The position numbers and the translations under genes are program-made. This document shows, one piece after another, positions 16,733 to 24,235 of a stretch of DNA of 64,000 nucleotides (the first letter of the stretch is position 1; each line of letters opens with the position of its first letter). Source of the stretch: an uncultured Lachnospiraceae bacterium. Lineage in GTDB: Bacteria > Bacillota > Clostridia > Lachnospirales > Lachnospiraceae. Location: the NCBI GenBank assembly GCA_900554415.1, contig USGU01000010.1:11138-75137 (forward strand), written 5' to 3'. The notes under the pieces are model-generated. The model was given only the letters and a program-made list of their open reading frames with translations, made no database searches and was not told where the DNA came from.

Positions 16733-17581
16733 ATGCATTCGAATCTGAAAAAGGGTTTAATTCTTATTACACTAATGGGAACGATTTCCAGTCAGGGACT
16801 CTCAGTTATGGCATCCGAAGGGGAGAAACAATTGGGTGAACTGGGACAAGGCATGGGAATTGAGACACTGCTAAGTGAAGTATCTGAGGAAGTTATGATA
16901 GATATTCAATTGGCGAAGGATAATAAGGGTGAGTATTCAGATATGGCGTTTACAAACGTCACAAGCTTCTTATATGTAAGAAGTGAACCGACAAAAGACA
17001 GCGAATATGTCGGTAAATTATATCCGGGTTCTGCGATGAAGATTACGGGAACCGTGGATGAATGGACACCGGTTGAAACTGGTGAAGTCACAGGATATGT
17101 AAAAACAGAGTACATTATTTTGGGTGAAGAAGCGGAAAGTATCGCACAGCAGATGGCAGACAATGGTGAAGAATTTGTATATGCAGAATCACGCCAGCAG
17201 GAAGAACAAAGATTACAGGAAGAAGCAGCACAGATGGTAAATGCTGGACAAGAGGTTGTTGATTATGCTTGTCAGTTTATTGGAAATCCATATGTGTGGG
17301 GCGGAACAAGTCTTACGAACGGAGCAGACTGTTCGGGATTTGTACAGTCGGTTTTTGCAAACTTTGGCGTAGCACTTCCAAGAACCTCTTATGAACAGCG
17401 AAGTGCAGGAGTTGGAGTTTCATATACAGAAGCTATGCCGGGAGATATCATCTGTTATGACGGACATGTTGGTATTTATATAGGAAATGATCAGATTGTA
17501 AATGCTATGAGTCCTTCACAGGGAATTCGAATTTCTTCCGCTACTTATGCGAACATTCTTGCTGTTCGAAGAGTTTTGTAA
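16733..17581 (+). CDS. Secreted SH3-NlpC/P60 cell-wall endopeptidase
   Basis: 282 residues. A signal peptide ends near residue 27 (SVMA-SE). A bacterial SH3 domain lies at about 76-130 (FLYVRSEPTKDSEYVGKL to GYVKTEYI). An Ala/Glu/Gln-rich helical linker (about 135-172) leads into an NlpC/P60 domain at about 173-282. Catalytic Cys200 is in DCSGF and His245 in GHVGIYIG, with a polar third residue near Asn257. It would cleave stem peptides between D-Glu and the diamino acid. An AAAGGAGG precedes the ATG. TGTAAC repeats around the promoter suggest control by a WalR-like wall-stress regulator. Confidence 0.92.
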   Translation: MHSNLKKGLILITLMGTISSQGLSVMASEGEKQLGELGQGMGIETLLSEVSEEVMIDIQLAKDNKGEYSDMAFTNVTSFLYVRSEPTKDSEYVGKLYPGSAMKITGTVDEWTPVETGEVTGYVKTEYIILGEEAESIAQQMADNGEEFVYAESRQQEEQRLQEEAAQMVNAGQEVVDYACQFIGNPYVWGGTSLTNGADCSGFVQSVFANFGVALPRTSYEQRSAGVGVSYTEAMPGDIICYDGHVGIYIGNDQIVNAMSPSQGIRISSATYANILAVRRVL

Positions 17582-17620
17582 AAAAAGAATTGTATACACA
17601 AAAAATAAAATTGTCAGCCT

Positions 17621-17655
17621 GAAAATCCAGAAACATGCGTTCTGGATTTTCTTAT
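17621..17655 (+). terminator. Terminator after the NlpC/P60 gene
   Basis: GAAAATCCAGAA pairs with TTCTGGATTTTC (12 bp) around a seven-base loop. Confidence 0.8.
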
Positions 17656-17740
17656 ATGAAGAAAAAATATTTTTGTCTAGTGCGCAAAATCACTAAATTT
17701 GTAGAAAATAGGGAAAATGAAGAAAAAAGAGTTTTCCGAG

Positions 17741-17837
17741 TTATCCACACGAAAAGCACAAAAAAAGGTGGAAAAATCAATGATTTGCAAAAGTTTTCCA
17801 CGTTATCCACACAAAAACATATGTTTTATGTGGAAAA
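17741..17837. promoter_or_regulatory. DnaA-box cluster outside a dnaA locus
   Basis: Two perfect TTATCCACA boxes (17741-17749 and 17803-17811) share the upstream context TTTTCC-3-TTATCCACAC. Near-matches TTTTCCACG (about 17794) and, on the other strand, TTTTCCACA (about 17829) lie in the same 100 bases. No dnaA, dnaN or rpmH gene is nearby, so it is unlikely to be the main origin. It could titrate DnaA or be regulated by it. Confidence 0.6.
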
Positions 17838-18023
17838 GTGGGATGAAAAAATGAACAAGCGTTTTGGATAAATTACATAAAATTTCAATTTTGTCGAATT
17901 AAGTCGAAAAATGTATTGACTTTTTAAAAGTCTAAAAACGATAAAAGATGTTTCAAAAGTAAAGAGAATTCAGAATATTTAAAAATACAATTTTTGACAT
18001 AAAATGTTTTAAATACATAATGG

Positions 18024-18052
18024 TTGCCAAGAAATGAATGTGGTATTATAAT
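18024..18052 (+). promoter_or_regulatory. Promoter of the DUF1858 gene
   Basis: TTGCCA (18024-18029), a 17-bp spacer and TATAAT (18047-18052). A TTGACA at 17994 may be a second -35. Confidence 0.7.
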
Positions 18053-18085
18053 GAGAAAGTACGAAAAATAAAGGAGGTAATATAC

Positions 18086-18295
18086 ATGGCAATGCAGATT
18101 GATAAATCAATTATTATGGGAGAACTTCTTAGCAAGGCACCTGGTACAGCAGATATTCTCCAGGCAGAAGGTATGGGATGTATTTTCTGTCCATGCGCGC
18201 AGGTTGAAGCATTAGATGAAGCAGCAGCTACTCATGGTGTAGACGTAGATGCGCTTGTAGCAAAGCTTAATGCTTATCTTGCAACATTAGATTAA
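18086..18295 (+). CDS. DUF1858 small redox-disulfide protein
   Basis: 69 residues, matching the DUF1858 family (named for its association with hybrid-cluster proteins). The visible core is IDKSIIMGELLSKAPGTADIL followed by MGCIFCPCAQVEALDEAAATHGVDVDALVAKLN. CIFC is the conserved Cys pair expected to form a disulfide or bind a metal. The family is widespread in anaerobes; its exact role is not established. The ATG at 18086 has AAGGAGGT eight bases upstream. It is a single-gene unit between its own promoter and a very strong hairpin. Confidence 0.88.
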   Translation: MAMQIDKSIIMGELLSKAPGTADILQAEGMGCIFCPCAQVEALDEAAATHGVDVDALVAKLNAYLATLD

Positions 18296-18339
18296 TTATT
18301 TGTGTAAGTGGTGCAAGCACGGACTTTGGCTCGTTGCTT

Positions 18340-18388
18340 CGCGTAAATAAAAACGGATTCCATATCGGAATCCGTTTTTATTTACGCG
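18340..18388. terminator. 22-bp perfect hairpin, bidirectional terminator
   Basis: The arms at 18340-18361 and 18367-18388 are perfectly complementary over 22 bp around a 5-base loop (ATATC). The right arm contains a T-rich tract. It sits between the DUF1858 gene and convergent mecA. Confidence 0.8.
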
Positions 18389-18431
18389 AGAAACTCACGA
18401 CGCAAGTTTCTTATAGTTTTACAAATATTTT

Positions 18432-19196
18432 CTATAAGTTTCCTAATGTCTGAACTGCGTTTTGAGACGCAATCACATTACAATGTTCTTCCAAGAATGC
18501 AAGTGTTGCACTATTTCCCTGCTCTGACAATCCGTACTCAGAGAGCATATTGCAGATTTTGTTAAAATCTGATGCAGTGTGATTGGACTGGGTCAAAGCT
18601 AATATATAGATATCGTTTGTCTCATCTTTATAAAGCGTATTTGAACCCTGATACATGCTGACAAGTAATCTCGAGGCGCGAATAGCACTGTCCAGTGTGG
18701 AGAAAGAGAACATCCGAATGGATGGAGCTTTTTCTTCTGATTCTTCCGGAGCCGCCTCTTCGGTTGTGTCGGCAGAAGTATTCTCAGGTGTTGCGGAAAC
18801 GGTATCCTTCATCTGCTTTAACAGATTCAGAAATTCCTCGGCGCCTTCCAATTTCTTCAAATGGTCAAGTACAGAAATATTCTTCTGATTTGAAGAGCCA
18901 TTCTGCGGAGATGGAGAGAACTTTGCAAACCGTGTGTCAAGTTCTTCAGGGTCTTCTACCTTTGTAATAATAAGCACGATAGAATCGGGAGAAGTTGGGA
19001 TAGCCTCAATCATTAAAGGCATATCATTTGCTTCAAAGCCAAATTCGTGTGCAGCCTGTTGCATCATATCATGGAAAAGTGATTTCGCTTTTTCAGTTCC
19101 ATAAGCCAATTCGCTTAACTTTAGCTGACGTTCTTCCAAATCAGCAGGTGTCAGCGTGCAGCGGATCTGGTTGTCATTGAGTTTTTCGATTTTCAT
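18432..19196 (-). CDS. mecA: Adaptor protein MecA
   Basis: 254 residues. MecA delivers substrates to the ClpC unfoldase of ClpCP; in Bacillus it controls ComK degradation. The N-terminal substrate-binding part begins MKIEKLNDNQIRCTLTPADLEER and includes FHDMMQQAAHEFGFEANDMPLMIEAIP, a strong family block. An acidic, Thr/Glu-rich linker (about 110-160) joins the C-terminal ClpC-binding domain (IRMFSFSTLDSAIRASRLLV and SEYG). The length fits the family. GGAAGTGATG lies upstream. No competence or clp genes are adjacent, so its targets here are unknown. Confidence 0.92.
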   Translation of the reverse strand: MKIEKLNDNQIRCTLTPADLEERQLKLSELAYGTEKAKSLFHDMMQQAAHEFGFEANDMPLMIEAIPTSPDSIVLIITKVEDPEELDTRFAKFSPSPQNGSSNQKNISVLDHLKKLEGAEEFLNLLKQMKDTVSATPENTSADTTEEAAPEESEEKAPSIRMFSFSTLDSAIRASRLLVSMYQGSNTLYKDETNDIYILALTQSNHTASDFNKICNMLSEYGLSEQGNSATLAFLEEHCNVIASQNAVQTLGNL

Positions 19197-19284
19197 GTAT
19201 CATCACTTCCTTCACAATATAGTATAGCTACTCAGTATTAGTATAAACAAAAAACGGTGGGATGTAAACAAAATAAAAAAATAC

Positions 19285-19313
19285 TTGCAATAAAATTTAT
19301 GATTTCATATAAT
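19285..19313 (+). promoter_or_regulatory. Promoter driving the structured leader
   Basis: TTGCAA (19285-19290), a 17-bp spacer and TATAAT (19308-19313) predict a start near 19,320. Confidence 0.65.
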
Positions 19314-19319
19314 AGCGGT

Positions 19320-19515
19320 ACAAGGAAATAAAACCTATTTCAAAATAAAAGGTCTATCAAGACCGGATGAACGCATTTCGCACATAAGCGTTTCAACATT
19401 CTTGTCGCATCCGACAATTTATCAACAAGACAACAAGGAAAACTGGCAGCAGAGTATTTTCTTGTCATCGGGAAAAATAGAATAGTATATCACAGGCACT
19501 TTCAAAGACTGTTTT
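19320..19515 (+). ncRNA. Candidate structured RNA or long 5' leader
   Basis: From the predicted start, ACAAGGAAA (19320-19328) can pair with TTTTCTTGT (19457-19465). A second copy, ACAAGGAAAA (19433-19442), can pair with the same segment, giving two mutually exclusive stems. Between them lie GGTCT/AGACC-type, ACGC/GCGT and GGATG/CATCC pairings. A weak hairpin and T6 (about 19,490-19,516) may end it. It could be a free small RNA of about 195 nt (6S-like in size) or a regulatory leader of the 83-residue gene. I could not match it to a known family. Confidence 0.35.
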
Positions 19516-19563
19516 TTGCCGTAAAATCTGTCTGCCGAAATAAAGAGAAAAGCAGGGAGAACA

Positions 19564-19815
19564 ATGAAAAGAGAGAGCAAAAGCTATCAGGAATTATTTT
19601 CAGAGCTGACAGAGTATGAAAAGTCCGGTGTTCGCATGCACATAGATGGAAGACTGGCAAGCCCTCTGCAAATAGTTTCTGCACATATGATTCGTGAAAC
19701 CAATAATTATATGAGGGACTATGTTATGGATGAAAATGGAAAGCTGAAAGAACTCGATTTTTACGAAGTAGAAGAAAAGAAAGAACTGGAGGACCAGGCA
19801 GAGACAGAAGAATAA
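19564..19815 (+). CDS. Conserved-looking hypothetical protein, 83 residues
   Basis: Not recognised. The protein is soluble and charged, with a predicted helical start (KRESKSYQELFSELTEYEKSG), a middle SPLQIVSAHMIRETNNYMRDYV and an acidic tail (VEEKKELEDQAETEE). A GGGAG lies seven bases upstream of the ATG, and codon use resembles neighbouring genes, so it is likely real. It follows a long leader with possible RNA structure and stands alone before the GH18 gene, which has its own promoter. Confidence 0.65.
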   Translation: MKRESKSYQELFSELTEYEKSGVRMHIDGRLASPLQIVSAHMIRETNNYMRDYVMDENGKLKELDFYEVEEKKELEDQAETEE

Positions 19816-19902
19816 CATAAACGAATAAAACAAAATATGAAACTGGTAAAAAAATAAACAGACAGACCTCACGTAAAAGTTTTAGATTGTATTTCTAAAT
19901 AG

Positions 19903-19931
19903 TTAACGAATTTCATAAAGTATGCTATAAT
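19903..19931 (+). promoter_or_regulatory. Promoter of the GH18 gene
   Basis: TTAACG (19903-19908), a 17-bp spacer and TATAAT (19926-19931), 29 bases before the GTG start. Confidence 0.65.
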
Positions 19932-19960
19932 AGGCTAAATGTAACGTGCGGAGGTGTAAT

Positions 19961-21757
19961 GTGGACGAAAGACGAACAGGGTATGAATCCGGAAAGACAA
20001 AGAAGAAAAAACGAAAAAAGAAAAGAAATAATAATAAAGTATTAATTGCAGTACTTGTTCTTGTCATTATTGGAATGGTGGCTTTTGGAAGTATATTTTT
20101 GTGGAAATATGGACCGACAAAAGAAAGATATGATTTGGACACATATTTTGGAATAAAGTCAGACAAAGACTTGGGAATTACCATTAATAACGAAGTGATG
20201 GAGCAGCAGGGACTGCAAATAGATAATCATGTCTACGTACCATATGAAATTGTCCGTGATTATTTGAACGAACGGTTTTACTGGGATTCGAATGAGAATC
20301 TTTTGCTTTATACATTACCGGAGTCCATTGTGAGAGCGGAGGTAGGGAGCTCGACTTATACGGTTGCAAAGACAGAGCAGAGCAAAGATTATGTCATTTT
20401 GAAGACAGAAGGAAATGCGGCATATATTGCACTGGATTTTGTGAAAGAATATACGGATTTGGATTACAATGTGTATGACACACCAAATCGCGTCATGATT
20501 GAAACAGATTTTGACGGAAGAACGGTGGCAACGGTAAAACGTGATACCGAGGTGCGTTTGCGTGGCGGAGTAAAAAGCCCGATTCTGATTGATGTCAAGA
20601 AGGGTGATAAAGTCAGGACGATTGAAGAAGTCGGAGACTGGAAGAAAGTGTGCACGCAGAGCGGTGTGGTGGGTTACGTGAAGACGAACCGTCTGAAGAA
20701 AGAAGAAAAAGAAGTTATTTCACGTGATTTCCAACAGGAAGAATTTACTAATATCAGTAAAGATAAAACAATTAATCTTGCGTGGCATCAGGTCACAAGT
20801 CAGACAGCAAACAATGCGGTATTGCAGGTGATTGCTAATACAAAAGGTCTTACAACGATTGCACCGACATGGTTTAGCGTTACGGATAATAGTGGTAACA
20901 TTTCCTCGCTTGCAAGTTCGACCTATGTAAACTATGCACATCAGTTGGGGCTTGAGGTATGGGCACTTGTTGATAATTTCAGTGATAATATCGACCAAAT
21001 GGAATTACTCAGCCATACATCAGCCAGAGAGAATCTTGTAAATCAGCTGATATCAGAGGCATTGACTTCCGGTGTAGATGGAATCAATGTAGACTTTGAG
21101 CAGATTCCGACGGATGTTGGAGAACATTATATTCAGTTTATTAGAGAACTTTCTGTGAAATGTAGAATCAATCATCTGGTATTATCGGTGGATAATTACG
21201 TTCCGAAGGGATATAACGAACATTATCACAGAAAAGAACAGGGAATTGTTGCTGATTATGTAATTATCATGGGATATGATGAACATTTTGCCGGTTCCTA
21301 TGAGGCAGGTTCGGTTGCTTCTTATAATTATGTGAAGGAAGGAATTGAAGAAACAATCAAGGAGGTTCCTGCAAATAAGGTAATCAATGCGGTTCCATTC
21401 TATACCAGACTGTGGAAAGAAGTTCCGAAGACAGAAGAAGAACTGGAAGAACAGAAGGGTACAGAAGCCGGACTTTACGACATGAAAGTTACCAGTGAGG
21501 CACTTGGGATGAGTGCTGCACTTTCCAGAGTGACAGATGCCGGGGCAGAGATTACATGGAATGATGAAGTGAAGCAGAATTATGCAGAGTGGCAGGGTGA
21601 TGATGGAGCAACTTACAAAATATGGCTTGAGGATGCCTCTTCTCTGGAAGCAAAATTACAGCTTATGAAGGAGAATAATCTTGCCGGAACTGCAGCCTGG
21701 AAGCTGGGATTTGAAACCTCCGATATCTGGGATTTGATTTTGAAATACGTGAACTAG
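19961..21757 (+). CDS. Membrane-anchored SH3-GH18 glycosidase
   Basis: 598 residues. A short, very basic cytoplasmic head (KKKKRKKKRNNNK) leads into a membrane segment at about 27-48. A copper-amine-oxidase-N-like domain (about 70-175) and an SH3 domain (about 178-232, DTEVRLRGGVKSPILIDVKKGD) follow. The glycoside hydrolase 18 barrel then starts with INLAWHQV. The catalytic motif DGINVDFEQ has its acid Glu at about 380. Related proteins (YaaH/YdhD group) hydrolyse peptidoglycan or cortex sugars. The GTG start at 19961 follows GGAGG at six bases. It probably shares a transcript with cwlD downstream. Confidence 0.88.
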   Translation: MDERRTGYESGKTKKKKRKKKRNNNKVLIAVLVLVIIGMVAFGSIFLWKYGPTKERYDLDTYFGIKSDKDLGITINNEVMEQQGLQIDNHVYVPYEIVRDYLNERFYWDSNENLLLYTLPESIVRAEVGSSTYTVAKTEQSKDYVILKTEGNAAYIALDFVKEYTDLDYNVYDTPNRVMIETDFDGRTVATVKRDTEVRLRGGVKSPILIDVKKGDKVRTIEEVGDWKKVCTQSGVVGYVKTNRLKKEEKEVISRDFQQEEFTNISKDKTINLAWHQVTSQTANNAVLQVIANTKGLTTIAPTWFSVTDNSGNISSLASSTYVNYAHQLGLEVWALVDNFSDNIDQMELLSHTSARENLVNQLISEALTSGVDGINVDFEQIPTDVGEHYIQFIRELSVKCRINHLVLSVDNYVPKGYNEHYHRKEQGIVADYVIIMGYDEHFAGSYEAGSVASYNYVKEGIEETIKEVPANKVINAVPFYTRLWKEVPKTEEELEEQKGTEAGLYDMKVTSEALGMSAALSRVTDAGAEITWNDEVKQNYAEWQGDDGATYKIWLEDASSLEAKLQLMKENNLAGTAAWKLGFETSDIWDLILKYVN

Positions 21758-21785
21758 AATAGGAACAGAATATAAGCTAGAATGG

Positions 21786-21846
21786 AAAGGAACCTTTCGT
21801 GCATATATTTACGGTATAGAATATATGTAAGGAGGGTTCTTTTTTT
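21786..21846 (+). promoter_or_regulatory. Terminator-like hairpin overlapping the cwlD ribosome binding site
   Basis: GGAACC/GGTTCT and CATATATT/AATATATG arms form a hairpin ending in a T7 run. The GGAGG used by cwlD is inside the 3' arm side. It could terminate part of the upstream transcript or mask cwlD translation. Confidence 0.45.
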
Positions 21847-22522
21847 GATTGAAAAAATAAAATGGATTGGTGTATTACTTTTTCTGATGGGAATTATTTA
21901 TGGGAGTCACCGGCTGAGTGTAGCTGTAGCAGCAAATTTGAATCTTGATAAGAAAGAGGAACAACTGACGGTGGTTGTGGATAGTGGACATGGAGGTGAA
22001 GATCCGGGGAAAATCGGGGTAAATGGTGCATTGGAAAAGGACATTAATCTTGCAATTGGGAAGATGCTGAAAGAAGCATTGGAAAAAGAAAACATTCAGG
22101 TTGTGCTTACAAGAGATAAGGATGAAATGCTTGCCGGTTCCAAAAGTGAAGATATGAAGGAGCGGGTGAAAATTATGAATGATGCAAAACCGGTACTTGT
22201 GGTCAGTGTTCATCAGAATAGCTATGTTACAGAGCAGGAATCTGGTGCACAGGTATTTTATTACAGTAATTCAGAAAAAGGGAAAGTGCTGGCATTGGAT
22301 TTGCAGGAAAATTTGAAAAAAATGGATACAAGCAACAGGAGAGAGGCAAAAGCAAATGATACATATTATATTCTCAGACATACAGAAGTTCCTACTGTGA
22401 TTGTAGAATGCGGATTTTTGAGTAACTGGGAAGAAGCGGAAAAGCTGACTACGGAAGTATATCAGCAAGAATTGGCACTGGCAGTTTGTGATGGGATTTT
22501 ACAGTATATAAGAGAAGAATAA
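21845..22522 (+). CDS. cwlD: N-acetylmuramoyl-L-alanine amidase, CwlD-like
   Basis: 225 residues from a TTG start. One N-terminal hydrophobic segment (about 7-30) acts as signal or anchor. The Amidase_3 domain shows zinc ligands in VVVDSGHGGEDPG (His49), the Glu of ALEKDIN (about 64), a His in VVSVHQNSY and the catalytic Glu of VIVECGFLSN. CwlD makes muramic-lactam in spore cortex, which fits a sporulating host, but other wall roles are possible. The TTG at 21845 follows GGAGGG at eight bases. The longer frame from an ATG at 21782 would read through a hairpin and lacks a ribosome binding site. Confidence 0.87.
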   Translation: MIEKIKWIGVLLFLMGIIYGSHRLSVAVAANLNLDKKEEQLTVVVDSGHGGEDPGKIGVNGALEKDINLAIGKMLKEALEKENIQVVLTRDKDEMLAGSKSEDMKERVKIMNDAKPVLVVSVHQNSYVTEQESGAQVFYYSNSEKGKVLALDLQENLKKMDTSNRREAKANDTYYILRHTEVPTVIVECGFLSNWEEAEKLTTEVYQQELALAVCDGILQYIREE

Positions 22523-22523
22523 T

Positions 22524-22552
22524 TTGCGTTGATTTATAGATAATGCTATAAT
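22524..22552 (+). promoter_or_regulatory. Promoter of the TsaC/Sua5 gene (leaderless)
   Basis: TTGCGT (22524-22529), a 17-bp spacer and TATAAT (22547-22552). The start codon begins seven bases after the -10, where transcription itself should start. Confidence 0.65.
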
Positions 22553-22559
22553 AAAAGAC

Positions 22560-24074
22560 ATGGAAACAATAGTTAAAAAAATCGACAGAAACAACATAGA
22601 TGAAAACATTATTCAGGAAGCAGGGCATATTCTGCAGAATGGTGGACTAGTGACAATTCCCACAGAGACCGTTTATGGATTGGGGGCAAATGCATTAGAT
22701 GAAGAAGCGGCAAAGAAAACATATGCCGCAAAGGGACGGCCGTCAGATAATCCACTGATTGTTCATATCGCCCGAATGGAAGATTTGGATAAAATCGTCA
22801 CGGAAGTGCCGGAAAATGCAAGGAAAATTGCGACGAAGTTCTGGCCGGGACCGCTTACTATGATTTTTAATAAGAGTGAGTGTGTACCGCTTGGCACAAC
22901 AGGAGGACTTGAGACAGTAGCAATCCGTATGCCAGATGATGAAATTGCGAGAAGAATTATTCTGGCAGGCGGCGGCTATATTTCCGCACCGAGTGCGAAT
23001 ACTTCTGGAAAGCCGAGTCCGACTACAGCAGGTCATGTAGAGGATGACTTGGGTGGCAAGATTGACATGATTGTAGATGGTGGCAGCGTGGAAATTGGTG
23101 TGGAATCTACGATTCTGGATATGACAGTAGAGCCGCCGATGATTTTAAGACCGGGTGCAATTACAAGGCAAATGCTGAGTGAAGTGATTGGCGAGGTGGC
23201 TGTAGATGAGACTTTGATTAGTGAGCAAAGTGGGAAGGCACCGAAAGCGCCAGGAATGAAATATCGCCATTATGCACCGAATGCAGATATGATTATCGTA
23301 GAAGGAGAGCCGGAAGAGGCGGTGAAAGCTATCCGTCAGCTGGCATACGAGCAGACGCGTCAGGGTAAGAAAGTTGGCATTATTGCAACGAATGAATCCA
23401 TGCCGTATTATACGACAGGAATTGTAAAGAGCATTGGATCCAGAGAAAATGAAAAGACTGTTGCAAGAAATCTCTATAAGATTCTCCGTGAATTTAATGA
23501 GGAAGATGTATCCTGTATTTACAGTGAAGCATTTTCAGAAGAAGGAATCGGAACTGCAATTATGAATCGTCTTGGAAAGGCAGCAGGACATCACGTGATT
23601 CAGGCGGAAGAGATTACCAGATTACAGAAATATCGCAATATTATTTTTCTAAGCGACAGTGGAAACTGCAGAGCACCTGTGGCGGCAGAACTTTTAAAGA
23701 AAGAAAATCTCTGTCAGGAATATGAAATCAGTGCCAAAGGTCTGGTAGTATTATTTGCAGAGCCAATGAATCCGAGAGCAGAAGAATTTCTGCAGAACGA
23801 AGGAATTCGAACAGAAGGATTTGAAACTGTAGCTTTGAAGGAAGAAATGCTGACAGAAGATACTTTATTATTTCCTTTGATGGAAAGTACCAAACAAAAA
23901 GTGCAGAGTGAATATCCGGCATTTGAAAATGTATATACATTGAATGAGTTCATCGGGGAAGAAAAAGAAGTGCCATCCGTGTATGGACAACCTCAGGAAC
24001 AATATGAAGAGATGTTTGGTTTGCTGCAGAAATATGTTAAAAAACTGGCAGAAAGATTAAATCAGGTAAATTAA
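22560..24074 (+). CDS. Threonylcarbamoyl-AMP synthase (Sua5/TsaC) fused to a degenerate phosphatase domain
   Basis: 504 residues. Residues about 1-210 are the YrdC/Sua5 catalytic domain (PTETVYGLGANA, KGRPSDNPLIVH, ISAPSANTSGKPSPT). It makes threonylcarbamoyl-AMP from Thr, bicarbonate and ATP for the t6A37 tRNA modification. The SUA5 domain follows (about 235-350, after PGMKYRHYAPNA). Residues about 360-500 resemble low-molecular-weight tyrosine phosphatases, but the nucleophile Cys position is Ser365 in SDSGNCR, and the general-acid Asp region reads PSVYG (about 472-476). The domain is therefore probably non-catalytic. In Bacillus the two functions are neighbouring genes (ywlC, ywlE). No ribosome binding site precedes the ATG. 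Confidence 0.9.
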   Translation: METIVKKIDRNNIDENIIQEAGHILQNGGLVTIPTETVYGLGANALDEEAAKKTYAAKGRPSDNPLIVHIARMEDLDKIVTEVPENARKIATKFWPGPLTMIFNKSECVPLGTTGGLETVAIRMPDDEIARRIILAGGGYISAPSANTSGKPSPTTAGHVEDDLGGKIDMIVDGGSVEIGVESTILDMTVEPPMILRPGAITRQMLSEVIGEVAVDETLISEQSGKAPKAPGMKYRHYAPNADMIIVEGEPEEAVKAIRQLAYEQTRQGKKVGIIATNESMPYYTTGIVKSIGSRENEKTVARNLYKILREFNEEDVSCIYSEAFSEEGIGTAIMNRLGKAAGHHVIQAEEITRLQKYRNIIFLSDSGNCRAPVAAELLKKENLCQEYEISAKGLVVLFAEPMNPRAEEFLQNEGIRTEGFETVALKEEMLTEDTLLFPLMESTKQKVQSEYPAFENVYTLNEFIGEEKEVPSVYGQPQEQYEEMFGLLQKYVKKLAERLNQVN

Positions 24075-24105
24075 CGTTATATCAAATGAATAAATGTAAC
24101 TGGAG

Positions 24106-24138
24106 AAAAATAGATGTCAAAAATGGCATCTATTTTTT
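24106..24138 (+). terminator. Terminator after the Sua5 gene
   Basis: AAAAATAGATG pairs with CATCTATTTTT, inner bases TC/GG, followed by further T. Confidence 0.85.
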
Positions 24139-24235
24139 GTGTTTTGGTATTGAAATCTTCGAATATCAGGTGTAATATAATCATATACTTAACGTAGTAA
24201 TAAAAACTACATAGAATAGTTCGGAGGTGTGAGAT

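Larger units (their letters stand above)
17582..18085. other. Gene-free region with terminator, DnaA-box cluster and promoter
   Basis: A 78-codon frame here is not convincing: it starts inside a terminator and is composed largely of DnaA boxes. The supported contents are annotated separately: a terminator, two perfect DnaA boxes with variants, and the promoter of the DUF1858 gene. Confidence 0.6.
19197..19563. other. Intergenic region containing a promoter and structured leader
   Basis: No protein gene of credible length. It holds a good plus-strand promoter and about 200 bases with several inverted repeats, annotated as a candidate RNA. Confidence 0.6.

Noticed and set aside
17741..17837. 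Main replication origin
   Set aside because: No dnaA, dnaN, recF, rpmH or gyr genes lie nearby; only a small cluster of boxes is present.
17635..17871. A 78-codon plus-strand frame
   Set aside because: It starts inside a terminator hairpin, has no ribosome binding site, and its sequence is mostly made of DnaA boxes and AT-rich repeats.
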